The position numbers and the translations under genes are program-made. Below, one piece after another: positions 43,268 to 55,900 of a stretch of 64,000 bases of DNA; the first letter of the stretch is position 1; every line of letters begins with the position of its first letter. This DNA is from Aphidius gifuensis (lineage: Eukaryota; Arthropoda; Insecta; Hymenoptera; Braconidae): the NCBI RefSeq assembly GCF_014905175.1, contig NC_057792.1:6076001-6140000 (forward strand), read 5' to 3'. Under the pieces are notes generated by a model, which was not told the DNA's origin, made no database searches, and saw nothing but the letters and a program-made list of their open reading frames with translations.

Positions 43268-44053
43268 ACATTTCATTTTTTTTTTTTTTTATATATATTA
43301 TTTTGTTTTAATTTTATATGTTTATTTTATTGAAAATTTAAAAGATTTCGTTGCATAATAGTAACAGTACGTCGAAAAAAAAAATATGAATAATATAGAC
43401 AGTTTAAAAATCGAAATTTCGAAAAGAATTATTGAAAAATTCTTATAAAAAAAAAAAAAGCATAATATTATTTGATTTAATTTCCATGACAAATTATTTT
43501 TTAGAATTTTATAATATAAATAATATACATAAAATTGCATCATTAATAAAAATTAAAAATAATTAATAAATTTAAAATATACAAAATATTTTTGATGAAA
43601 AATAAATGTCAAATGGTGCTAATTATAAAAATAATAATAACATTAATTTAAAATTATTGTGTATATATAAAATGATTCAAACAATTGTTGATCAATAAAA
43701 TTGTATAATTATATATTTATTCAATAAAATATTTAAGTTAAAATTGTAGAAAAAAGAAAAATAAATAATTTTACATTTTAAAATGATGAATTATTTAAAA
43801 CTCATAATAGCTAATCAATAAAAATATTTTTAATTGCATAAATATTAAAGAAAAATAATTAATGCTATAAATTTTTTCAATTGTTACAGAGTAAAATAAT
43901 AAAACGTTAACTACAAAAAAAAAAAAAATGACCATGGAGTTTGGAAGTAGAAATATTAAACGAAAAGCCAAACCTAAAAGTCATCATATTCAGTGAGTAA
44001 TTAATATTATTAATTAAAAATAGATAGACTAAATTTTAATTTCAATTATAAAT
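43268..44053. other. short intergenic between convergent genes
   Basis: AT-rich 3' ends of the AKAP10-like (+) and GPR143-like (-) genes. AATAAA-type signals are frequent, and there is no further gene. Confidence 0.4.
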
Positions 44054-45489
44054 TTAAAATGATGATGAATTATTGATACTTGAATTTGTTGTACCACAAT
44101 TTGTTGGCATTGTTAAAAGTGGTGAAATTTCATTAGCTTCACATAAATCATCATGATTTTTATTAAAAAATAATAATAATTTTTGAAATATAATATTTTT
44201 ACCCCAACTTTGATAAACAATTGCATTAAAAAATGCTTGAAGTGGATTTGTAATTGCCTAATTAAAATATTTCTGTTAATAATTACAGTTTGAAATTAAA
44301 AGATGAGCCAAAAGAAAAACTTACCATAATGTACCAGAGAATAATGACAATTTTGACTGGAAGATTAAACCACAAAATCCAAAGAAGTATTCCATTTATT
44401 AAATTTGGTAACCAACATATTAAAAATACAATATTGGTAAGTGCAAATTTAAGTTTAATTGTTTTAAATATTTTTCTTTCACGTCTTGTTATTTGCCCGG
44501 CATTACATGTAACAGCTTTATGAATATCATTATTTGATAAATTATAAAGTATTGGATTAACAATCATAACAAATGTCATAAGTCCATATGTTGCAATATA
44601 ATTTGGCATTATTTTTAATAATGCTGTTTTTAAATTAACTGATCCATGACAACTACAACAAAATTCAATTAAAATTCAATATATAAAATTAATTTCAATA
44701 AATAAATATTATTTAAAACTTACTTTGCATCTGGATAATATAATATTGTCAAACCAATAATTGTCAATAAACCTGGAAATGTCCATGCAAATAAATGATA
44801 AGATCTACTCGGTTTTTCAATGAGTAATAATTTCATATCAATTGCATAACAAAGTGTCCAAATCCAAGTTACCATGTAAAAATATTCAGTCCATGCCTGA
44901 TACAAATTAATAATATCTTATTATATTTTAAATATTTAATATATAAATTTATTTTTAAATGATAATAAATCACCTATGTATAAAATTACCGATGATATAA
45001 CACAAAATATAATGCTTGATGTATCATCAATTGTTGGCATTATATTTTTAAAATTAATCCATAATAATGATCTCACAAAAACACCTTTAAAAAACATAAA
45101 TTAAAAATTAATTTTCATTAAAATTAGCTTATTAATATTAATGCTTATTATTATTATTACCTAATGACGCAAAAAAATCAGCAACAGCAAGCCAAATAAT
45201 TATATTACGTGCACGATATGATGAAAAATTTTGCCAACGATGTTGATGAATTAAAACTTGTCTTGGTAAAATCTTAAAATTTAAATTAAATTAGCTTTTC
45301 ATATACATTAATAAATAAATTATTTGTTTATTTATTTACCTGATAAATTGCACCGAATATTCCAATTATTGATGATATCATACAAACATTGTTGTACATA
45401 TTTGTATCAAATTCTTTCATTATAACAATTGAAATGTCACTTTTATTGTTATGTTGACAACAAAATGTTTGTATTATTGGATCTGACAT
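44054..45489 (-). CDS. GPR143-like (ocular albinism 1) G-protein coupled receptor
   Basis: Six exons (45340-45489, 45161-45272, 44990-45084, 44724-44896, 44325-44652, 44054-44257) join in frame to 353 residues. GPR143/OA1 is a seven-helix receptor of lysosomes and melanosomes in vertebrates. Family traits seen: Gln-Thr-Phe-Cys-Cys near the N-terminus, Val-Arg-Ser-Leu-Leu-Trp-Ile, Phe-Cys-Val, Trp-Thr-Leu-Cys-Tyr-Ala-Ile-Asp, Leu-Tyr-Tyr-Pro-Asp-Ala, Val-Asn-Pro-Ile-Leu-Tyr, Arg-Arg-Glu-Arg-Lys-Ile-Phe, Ile-Cys-Trp-Leu-Pro-Asn-Leu-Ile-Asn and Asn-Pro-Leu-Gln-Ala-Phe-Phe-Asn. The C-tail has Glu-Ile-Ser-Pro-Leu-Leu, which resembles an acidic dileucine lysosomal sorting signal. The start is the first ATG of an open exon. 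Confidence 0.9.
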
Positions 45490-46956
45490 TGAATTGATAT
45501 TTAAAAAAAAAATTATTATAAACAATTAAATTGTAATATTTATTTTTTCATATTATGAAAAATATATATGTATTTGTTAGTGAAAACCTTTCTCAAAACT
45601 AAACTGATTAGAATATATTTTTTTTATTTACACAAAAAATTATCTCTCATACAGTTGGACTTTTATTTTTTTTTATCAATTTAAATAGAAAGATAATATA
45701 TTTGTGATATTGACATTCGTGCGAGACAATACTGTGTGTGTCTTGGGTCTCTCCTTCGTTTTAACATAATAAATTTTTATGGGTTTTATTTTTTTTTTTT
45801 TCATATGTCTCATGAAACACAAACGGATACGTTGTATAAAATTACATGAACCAGTTTTTGTGGTGAATTACTAAAAGTGCATTGGAAAGGAAAAAAAAAT
45901 TTATAATTAAAAGCATAAATTATAGAAAAAATAATAACTTTTGTAATTTATATTTTTCTTTATGATTAATTATGAATTTATTATAATATGTTGATATTTA
46001 AAATATTTAAAATCAATCAAATATTTTGATGGATCAATTTTGATTTTATCAGCAAAATAGGGAAGCCCTGGAGTATTTATATAAAAAAAAAAAAGCTAAA
46101 AATTATTAAACATTAAATAGTTTATAATAATAAAAAATTGATAAATAAATTTACAAAAAAAAATGTATAAATCTTTATCATATACTTACAAATAAATTTA
46201 AATGTCACAAAAACATTGTAAATTTAAATAAGTATAAGGTAAAAAAAATAAAAATTTTATGTTTTAAAATCAGAAAAATAATGAGACTCGTTAACATTGA
46301 CAGAGTTAGACTATAAATGTCAGGGTTATAACTTATAACAAATGTATTGAGTTCTTAGTTGTGTATTTTCTTCCTAAAGATTCATGAACTATCTCGTGGT
46401 ATATACCACGTGCGGAACTTACGGGGCACCCTTTATGTTAAATTTTATTATTTATTATTTTAAGCCAAAGAGAAGGACAAGGTGTAGAAAAAGAAAAATA
46501 TCTATAGGATGTTTATAAAAAAAAAAAAGATAAAAAGAATTTTTTTAAATTCAAAAATTAATTGTATCAAAGAGAATAATTAATAAATTTTTTTATCTTT
46601 TTACGCAAAATTGTAAAAATAATCATATTTTTATATGCATATATGTGATATTTCATGCCTCTTTCCCCTAATGAAATTAAAAACAAATGATAAAATTTAT
46701 ATAAAAATTTTAATCTATCTTTAATTAACATGATTTAAAATTCATTTTGTCTGTAATATTTATGTGACAATGAAATTTATCAAATTAATAATATATATAA
46801 TTATTAATTAATAAAATAAAAAATGTTATTTTTTAATTTAAAAAAAATACAATGAAATTTTCAATGAATAAACAAAAAATCGTTACATAAATTTAAAAAA
46901 TATAAAAATTTTATTTTTTCTATTTTTTTACCTCTTTAATTATTTTTTTCTTTTAC
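45490..46956. other. intergenic with repeated blocks
   Basis: No gene seen. 46150-46956 is the first copy of a block repeated at 47950-48640 (shared landmarks GAGACTCG..AACATTGACAGAGTTAGA and TCATGCCTCTTT) and, for its last 220 bp, at 49105-49340. A GC-richer piece sits at 46385-46430. Confidence 0.5.
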
Positions 46957-47648
46957 TTTGATGACCAATTGGTAAATAATAACAAATAAACCACAAATTG
47001 TCAGTACCTTGAAACTACCTTGAAAAAAAAAAATATTATTATAAATAATTTAAACACAAAAAAATAAAGTAAATAGATATAAACTTACTGGAAATAATTT
47101 AAATAAATAAAACCATTTAATATTTATACCATTATTTTTAATATAAACAATTATTGGACAACGTGTATTAACAAGTAGTTGTGAATAAACAGCTAACATA
47201 AAGTTAAATGCTATAGAAAAAAAAATAATTTTATGATTTCTTTATTTGTATTTCCTTTTAAATTAATACTTGTAAATATTATTAATTAAATATTATTTCC
47301 TCAAAGTTTTATCAAGAAATATTTACAGCCCCTGATAAATATGAAAATTTCATTAATTTTTACACCGTACTTATTACGATCTATTACATGATAATTTCTT
47401 TTTTTTTTTTTTTTTATGAAAATACATTGATTACTGTGAATAAAAAGAAAAAAAAAAAAAGATAAAAAAAATGGTATATCAACATTCAAGTAATAAAAAG
47501 CTTGTGAAAGCTGTACCTGAATGGCCATAAAAAAACAAAGATTCCAAGGTGGTGTATCATCGATTCCATAAGATAATCCAGGATTATCATTTTTATTATC
47601 TTTGTTTTCATCATTGGCACTATCACAACCTTGATGATTATCAAATTC
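46957..47648 (-). pseudogene. SLC23-type nucleobase/ascorbate transporter, core missing
   Basis: Three exon pieces with consistent phases: 47517-47648 (acidic start, then Gly-Ile-Asp-Asp-Thr-Pro-Pro-Trp-Asn-Leu-Cys), 47089-47210 (Tyr-Ser-Gln-Leu-Leu-Val-Asn, Phe-Lys-Leu-Phe-Pro) and 46957-47007 (Val-Leu-Thr-Ile-Cys-Gly-Leu). The first is the cytosolic lead into TM1 of SLC23 carriers. The others correspond to the loop and TM near the family's Phe-Lys-Leu-Phe-Pro-Val motif late in the protein. The intervening membrane core and signature motif are absent from the roughly 300-bp gap, and no start codon exon was found. Splice sites survive, so loss was by deletion rather than retroposition. Confidence 0.65.
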
Positions 47649-48640
47649 CTAAAAATATTTAAAAAAAAAAAAATTTATTATTATATTTTCATTTCATAAA
47701 TTGTTTATTTTTACGACCTAAAATTAAAAAAAAATATGATCTCCAATAGAAATTTAATATTAAAATATTTCAATTCAACACGTGGAAATGTTAAATGTTG
47801 AGTCAATTTTTTTCCACCAGGTAAAATTTAATCGTAAATTTAAATGTCATAATATACCTGTATATTCAAAAAATAAATAATAATTTATTGATATGATTAA
47901 AAAAAAAAAAAAAAAACACTTGGATATATTATTATTTTAAAAAACAAATAAATAACATAAAAATTTACTTTATAATATTTTAAGAGTAAATATCATAAAA
48001 ACATTGTAAATTTAAATATATGTAAATAAAATGAAATAAAAAATTTCTATGTTTAAAAAACAGTAAAATAATGAGACTCGATAACATTGACAGAGTTAGA
48101 GACAATAATTGTCAGGGTTATAAGTTCTTGAGTTGTATATGTTAAATTTTATTATTTATTTTAAGCCAAAGTTAACAATGTCCATAGTAGGGGTTTACAT
48201 AAATAAAGAGAATGACAAGGTGTATAAAAAAAATGTATATATCTATATGATATTTATAAAAAAAAAAAGATAAAAAGGATTTTTTAAATTAAAAAATTAA
48301 TTGTATCACAAAGAATTAATAAATTTTTTTATCTTTTTACCCAAAATTGTACAATAAATCATATTTTTTTATATATATGTGATATTTCATGCCTCTTTTT
48401 ACTGATGAAATTAAAAATAAATGATAAAATTTATATAAAAATTTTAATCAATTTTTAATTACCATGATTTAAAATTCATTTTGTCTGTAATATTTATGCG
48501 TGACAATAAATATAATTATTAATTAATGGAAAAGAAAATGTTATTTTAATTAAAAAAAATAAAAAAATTTTATTTTTTTCTATTTTATGACCTCTTTAAT
48601 TACTTTTTTTCTTTTACCTTGATCACGTAATTTTTTACCA
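47649..48640. repeat. second copy of the 46.15 kb block
   Basis: 47950-48640 repeats 46150-46960 with small differences, including ACATTGACAGAGTTAGA and GTGATATTTCATGCCTCTTT. 47649-47949 is AT-rich, with no gene. Confidence 0.6.
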
Positions 48641-48658
48641 AGTCAATAAAATTTAAAA

Positions 48659-49099
48659 GATTTATTTTTAAATGTATTACGCATTGATTCAAATTCAAGT
48701 TTACCTGTATGGGGTACATATCGTTATGTTATGTTACCTAATACACAAAAATCATATGATCAATATGATGATGCATATGTTAGACAATTAATAAAAGGTG
48801 ATATGAATAGTTTTGAATGGCATCAAGGACCAAAAACATTAAATTCATTAACATCACCATCAAGCATGATTAAAGTTATTTTTAGCTCAATTAATGAACG
48901 TGATGTGATGCTGGCAAATGGAAAACTTAAACCAGAATCAATTACAAGCTCAAGACTTGATGAAGATTATATATTTGGATGTGAATATAGTGGTATTGAT
49001 TTAATGAAAAATAAACGTGTAATGGGACTTGTTGAAACAAATGCATTGACAAATTTAATTGAAAGTAATTCAATATTAACTTGGAATATTCCTGATGAT
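48659..49099 (+). pseudogene. duplicated fragment of the fatty acid synthase-like gene
   Basis: This matches 54698-55141 (middle of the large exon 8) very closely, and encodes Leu-Pro-Asn-Thr-Gln-Lys-Ser-Tyr through Thr-Trp-Asn-Ile-Pro-Asp. It keeps one continuous frame across the point where the main gene is shifted by two bases (Asp-Met-Asn-Ser-Phe-Glu-Trp-His-Gln). It is truncated at both ends, and both flanks are copies of the 46 kb repeat block. Confidence 0.88.
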
Positions 49100-49104
49100 T
49101 TAAA

Positions 49105-49942
49105 ATTTATTTTGTCTGTAATATTTATGTGACAATGAAATTTATCAAATTAATAATATATATAATTATTATTAATTAATAAAAAAAAAATGTTATTTTT
49201 TAATTAAAAAAATACAATGAAATTTTCAATGAATAAACAAAAAATTATTACATAAATTTAAAAAATATAAAAATTTTATTTTTCTCTATTTTATGACCTC
49301 TTTAATTACTTTTTTTCTTTTACCTTGATCACGTAATTTTTTACCAAATCAATAAAACAGTTTTTATTGTTTTTTTAAAAATCATAGCTTAATGAATTAT
49401 AAATTTATTTTTAAAAGACTATTTTTCTTGGATAAATAAATGAATCGATAAATAAAAATTAAAAAAAAAATTAACTCTGCAATATGTTATTTATTTATTT
49501 AAAATATTATTATATATTTCTGAAATATTTTTTTTTAGATAAAATATTAATTGATGATTGATAATTAAAAATAAAATATTTTTTTTTTAATAAAGGTTAC
49601 CCATTTAAATGATAATTGATTTAAAATAAAAAAATTTTAAATAATACAAAAATTTATTTAGGCCATGAATATGTACGGCAAAGTAATAAAAAAAGTCGTA
49701 AAATAATTAAAATTTAATTGTCTTACTTTTATCAATACGAGTTTCGTGAAAAACAATTTTATGTGTTTTTTTAATTTTTAAACTAAAACAATGATTTAAA
49801 TTTAAAATCTCATTAGAATTTATGAATGTCTATGAGCTTCAACTTTCAAATAAATAGACGAGCCCGACTGTCTAGTATCACAAAAAAAAAAAGTATAACA
49901 GTTTAATTGTCAGTGTTTGCACAATTACCCAACAAGTCAACA
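49105..49942. other. third partial repeat copy and FAS-like gene promoter
   Basis: 49105-49345 repeats 46730-46965. The remainder to the ATG at 49943 is AT-rich with a less biased patch at 49840-49880, probably the promoter/5' UTR of the FAS-like gene. No other gene. Confidence 0.45.
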
Positions 49943-52900
49943 ATGAATTCTGAAGAAAATATTGTTATCTCTGGAGTTGCTGGAAGATTTCCAGAGTCAG
50001 ATAATGTCAAAGAACTTGAAAAAAATCTTTTCAATAAAATTGACATGGTGACTGAAGATACACGTCGCTATAAAAATGGTAATTTATTATAAATAAATAT
50101 TGTATTAATTAACGTTATAAAGAAAAAAATTATTATTATTATTATTATTATTTGTAAATTTATATAGATATTCCTGGGTTACCAAAAAGAATGGGAAAAA
50201 TAAATAACATCAATAAATTTGATGCATTATTTTTTGGTATAAATCCAAATCAGGCTAATGCAATGGATCCAATGAGCAGAATGTTGATGGAACATGCATA
50301 CGAAGCAATTATTGATGCTGGTATTAATCCATCTTCAATAAAAGGCAGTAAAACTGGTGTTTTTATTGGAACATGTTTTTCAGAAACTAAAAAAATATGT
50401 CTCTATGAAAAAAAATGGGTTTGTAATGAATTATTATTATAAAAAAATATAATTAAATAATTGAATAATAATTTATTATATAAATTACAGGCTAATAATG
50501 GATATGGAATAACTGGTTGTAGCAAAGCCATGTATGCAAATCGATTATCATATTGGCTTGGAGTTACTGGTCCAAGTTATACAATTGATTCAGCATGTAG
50601 TTCAAGTATTGTTGCTATTGAAAATGCATATAGATCAATTAAAAGTGGTCAGTGTGATGCAGCATTAGTTGGTGCTGCTAATTTATGTCTTCATCCAAAT
50701 TTATCACTTCAATATGCTAAATTAGGTGATTTTACTTTTATTTATTTTTATTAATTATCAATTTATATCAATAATTAATTATATATTTTTATTTATTTTT
50801 TAGGTGCTCTTAGTCCTGATGGTTATTGCAGAACTTTTGATGCTGATGCAAATGGCTTTGCTCGTGCTGAAGCAGTTGGCATTATTTATTTACAAAAATT
50901 AAAAAATGCAAAACGTGTATATGGCACTATTGTTAATTGCAAAACAAATTGTGATGGATATAAAGAACAAGGTATAACATTACCTTCAAGTTTAATGCAC
51001 AGTAATCTCATTCGTGAATTGTATGATGAATGTAAAGTATCACCAAATGATGTTAAATATATGGAAGCACATGGAACAGGCACTAAAATTGGTGATCCTG
51101 AAGAAATTATGGCTATTGATGTTGGATTGTGTAGTAATAGAAAAGAACCACTTATTGTTGGTTCAATAAAAACAAATCTAGGACATGCTGAAGCTGCAAG
51201 TGGAATTGTATCAATTGTTAAAATTATAATTGCCAATGAGACTGGTAAAATACCACCAAATTTACATTTTAATAAAGCAAAAAAAGGCTTAAAAGCTATT
51301 GAAGAAGGTCGTATTAGAATTATCACTGAAGCAGAAAATTGGAATGGTGGTTATGCAGGTGTAAGTGGTCTAGGACTTGGTGGATCAAATGCACATTGTC
51401 TTATTAAATCAAATGATAAAGAAAAAATTAATAATGCTTTACCAAATGATGATCTTCCAAGACTTGTTATGGTATCTGGAAGAACTGAATATGCTGTTAA
51501 ATATATACTTGATGATGTAAGTTTTTAATAACATATATACGTTTATCGACTGAGATATTGCCATTAATATACTTGCATTTTTGTTTTTTGTTTTAGATTG
51601 AAAATCGTCCAATTGATGTTGAATTTATTAAACTTCTTCATGACATTCATGCTGATCGTATTGATGGTCATTTATATGGTGGCTATACTATCTTGAATAC
51701 AATAAATTCAATAGAAAAAACACTTCAGTCAAATTGTGAAAAAGTTATTAGTAGAAAAATTGACATTTTACCACAAAAAAAACATTCAGTTTGGTTTGTT
51801 TTCTCAGGCATGGGATCTCAATGGCCAACAATGGGAAAAGCATTTCTTTGTTTTCCAATATTTGCTGAAGCAATACGTAAATGTGATGCTGCTTTAAAAC
51901 CAATGTATATTGATATTTATGATATTATCAATAATCCAGATAAATCAAAATTTAATAATATATTAAATGCATTTATTGGAATTGGTGCTATTCAAATTGG
52001 TTTAGTTGATTTACTTAAATCACTGAAAATTGTACCAGATAAAATTATTGGTCATTCAATGGGTGAGGTGGGTTGTGCATATGCAGATAATACAATAACA
52101 GCTGAACAAATGATTTTAGCAATTTATTATCAAGGTATTGCATCAATTAACAATAGGATAATTGAAGGTTCAATGGCTGTAATTGGATTAGGTAATTATT
52201 ATTAATATTATAATAATTTAAAAAGACAATTTTTACATGCGTAATATTAACTTATTTTTGATGTTAATAAAATAGGTCATCAAGATGCTAAAAAATATTG
52301 TTCAAATGATGTTGAAATTGCTTGTCATAATGGAGCTAAAAGTACAACAATATCAGGTCCAGCAATTTCAATTCAAAAAATTGTTACTAAGCTAAATGAT
52401 TTGAATATTTTTGCCAGAGAAGTTGAATGTGGTAAAATTGCTTATCATAGTAGTTATGTTACTGAAGCATCATTAAAATTATTACAATATCTTAAAAAAA
52501 TTATACCTGAGCCAAAAAAAAGAAGTTCCAAATGGCTAAGTACTTGTTTTCATCAAAATGAATGGGCTACACCAACAGCACAGCTAGCATCTGCTGAATA
52601 TTTTACTAAAAATTTTACGAGTCCAGTTTTATTTGGAGAAACATGCACTTTAATTCCTGATGATGCAATTACCATTGAAATATCTCCACATGGTATTCTT
52701 CAGACAGTTTTACGTACGTCTCTTAATTCAAGTGTAATTAACATGTCACTTGCTCAACGAGGTCAAGATAATATTCAAGTATTTCTTGATTGTATTGGAA
52801 AACTATATTGTGCTGGTATACAATCAAAAATATCAAATTTATATCCAAGTGTTTCTTTACCAGTATCAAGAGGTACACCAATGTTGTCACCATTAATAAA

Positions 52901-55900
52901 ATGGCAACACTCTGATGATCATTTTGTTGTTTCATTTGACAATGAAAAAAATATCATATCACACAAACGAACAATTGAAGTTTCTTTGAAAGATCAAGAT
53001 TTTAAATATATGACTGGACATGTTGTTGATGGTATTAATTCATTTCCTACAACTTTTTATTTTGTTTTTATTTGGCAAACTTTGTGTATGATGCAAGGAA
53101 AATCATTTTTCGATACGTCTATTGTATTTGAAGATATTAAATTTTTAAAAACAATTATATTGCCTGAAAGTAGACCTGTAAAAATTACAATTTTCATCGA
53201 CAAAGGTAAGATAATAGTAATACTTTTTCAATAAGTAATTGTATATATATATAATTTTCTTTTTTTTTTTTCCAGATAATGGAAAATTTAAAATTATTGA
53301 AGAAGAAGAAGAAATAGTTGCTACTGGTAAAGTTTACTCTACCGACTTTGTTTCATCAAAAAAAAATATAAACAATAAAATTGTTACTTCAAATGTCGAA
53401 AAATTTGATACTTTAACAAGGGAAGAAATTAATAGAGAGTTAACATTACGTGGTTACAACTTGGGTGGTCTTTATCAGGGACTTGAAAATTATTCGTTTG
53501 AAAACTCATGTGGTACAATTGATTGGGTAAATAATTGGGATACATTTTTGGCAAACATGATACAAATCAAACTTTTAAATCTTGAAACAAAAAATTTATT
53601 TGTTCCAATTTCAATTGAAAAGCTGACTATTGATACAAAGATGCATTTAAATCAAATAAATTCAATGTCAAATGATGACACAAAAGGTAAATTATAAAAT
53701 ATTTGATTTTTAATTAATACTCAATACTGTGAGGCAGGTTTAAAAAAAAAAAATAATAATTTTTATTTTACAGAATTTCAAGTATTTTATGATGATAATT
53801 TAGACATGATAGTGTCTGGAGGTATTGAAATTCAAGGTGTTAAATTAAATTCAATTGCAAGAAAAAGAATAACATGTGAACCAATTATTCAAAGTTATAA
53901 GTTTGTTTCTCATCAAGATGACAAAGATGAGCTCAATCTTGAGGATGCAATTAGAATGTCAGTACAATTGTCAGTAGAAAATTATTCAACAATGAAATGT
54001 CAAATATTAGAACTGGTACAATCAAACGATGATATTGAAAATTTATTAACTCCAATTATTTGGAAAGCCATTAGTGAAATTCCAACAATTGAAGTTGAAT
54101 TTGTGACTGTAGCCGAGATGAATCCTTATGACAATAATGATACTTCTGCAATTCCAGTCACGGTTATTGAACCAAATCAATTTTCATTGAAGACAAATGC
54201 ACTGATATCAACTGGACAAAATATTTTATCATCAATGATAGATTCTACAGTTTCACAATTTATTTTATCAATCAAAGATAATAATTTTTTACTTACCCTT
54301 GAACAAACAATTAATCTACAAAAACCAGAGCAACTAAAAGAGTCTCTTGAAAAACATTGTCTCAAGATAATTATCAAAAAAACAATTGGAAATTTGACAA
54401 TTTTATTATTGAGAAAATGCATAGAGAGTGAAAAAAATTATTCAATAATTCATGTTAATAGTGATAATACATATTTATGGATTGAAAAATTACAAAATGC
54501 TCTAAAATTGAGTACTATGGATTCAAGAATTTTATTAATTACTGATAAAAAGTTTGAAAATGGTTTATCGGGATTAATGAAATGTCTTCAAAGTGAATCA
54601 GGAACTCAAGCTGCTATACGTGGATTTATTTTACAAGATGATAATGCACCTGATTTTAATATTGATAATCCATTTTATCAAGAACAATTGAGTTTGGATT
54701 TATTTTTAAATGTATTACGCATTGATTCAAATTCAAATTTACCTGTATGGGGTACATATCGTTATGTTATGTTGCCTAATACACAAAAATCATATGATCA
54801 ATATGATCATGCATATGTTAGACAATTAATAAAAGGTGACATGAATATAGTTTTGAATGGCATCAAGGACCAAAAACATTAAATTCATTAACATCACCAT
54901 CAAGCATGATTAAAGTTATTTTTAGCTCAATTAATGAACGTGATGTGATGCTGGCAAATGGAAAACTTAAACCAGAATCAATTACAAGCTCAAGACTTGA
55001 TGAAGATTATATATTTGGATGTGAATATAGTGGTATTGATTTAATGAAAAATAAACGTATAATGGGACTTGTTAAAACAAATGCATTAACAAATTTAATT
55101 GAAAGTAATAATTCAATATTAACTTGGAATATTCCTGATAATTGGTCATTACAAGATGCAGCAACAGTTCCATTTGCTTATGTGACATCATATCTTGCTT
55201 TATATATTTATGGTAAAATAAAAAAAGGTGATAAAGTATTGATTCATCATGCAACTAATGTTATTAGTCAGGCAGCAATAACATTGGCTCTCAATGAAGG
55301 ATGTGAAGTATTTGTAACTGTAAAATCATTGGAAATGAAAAAATTTATTATCAATAAATTTCCACAAATTAAAGAAGATCATATTGGAAATTTAATTGAC
55401 ATGAATTTTCAAAATATGATTATTGAAATAACCAAAGGGCAAGGTGTAAATGTTTTATTAAATTTTGTTTCTGACAATCATAAAAATATCTCAATCAAAT
55501 GTTTAAAAGAAGGAGGTAAATTTTTGCAAATCAAAGACGTTGACAATGAAATAAATAATACTATTGAGTTTGATTTAACAAAAAGTATACACTTTCAAGT
55601 TATTTCATTGATTGATTTACTCAAAACAAATAATGATCATGATGATGAAATATTATTAAAATTAAAAGATTTATTACAAAATGGTGTTAATGAAGGAATT
55701 GTTAAACCATTGAGTAGTATAATATTTAACAGAGATCAATTGAAGCTTGCATTTGAACATTTGATGAATAATAATGAAGTTACTGAAAAGGTAATGAGAA
55801 AAAAAAAAAAAAAACTAAACAAATTGTTATTTTATATTAATTTTTTTTCTTTTTAATTTTGTTTCAGGTTATTATTCAAATTCAAAATGAAAATAATGAT

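Noticed and set aside
50886..51326. 146-residue minus-strand frame over the ketosynthase
   Set aside because: Antisense shadow; the plus strand encodes a canonical ketosynthase.
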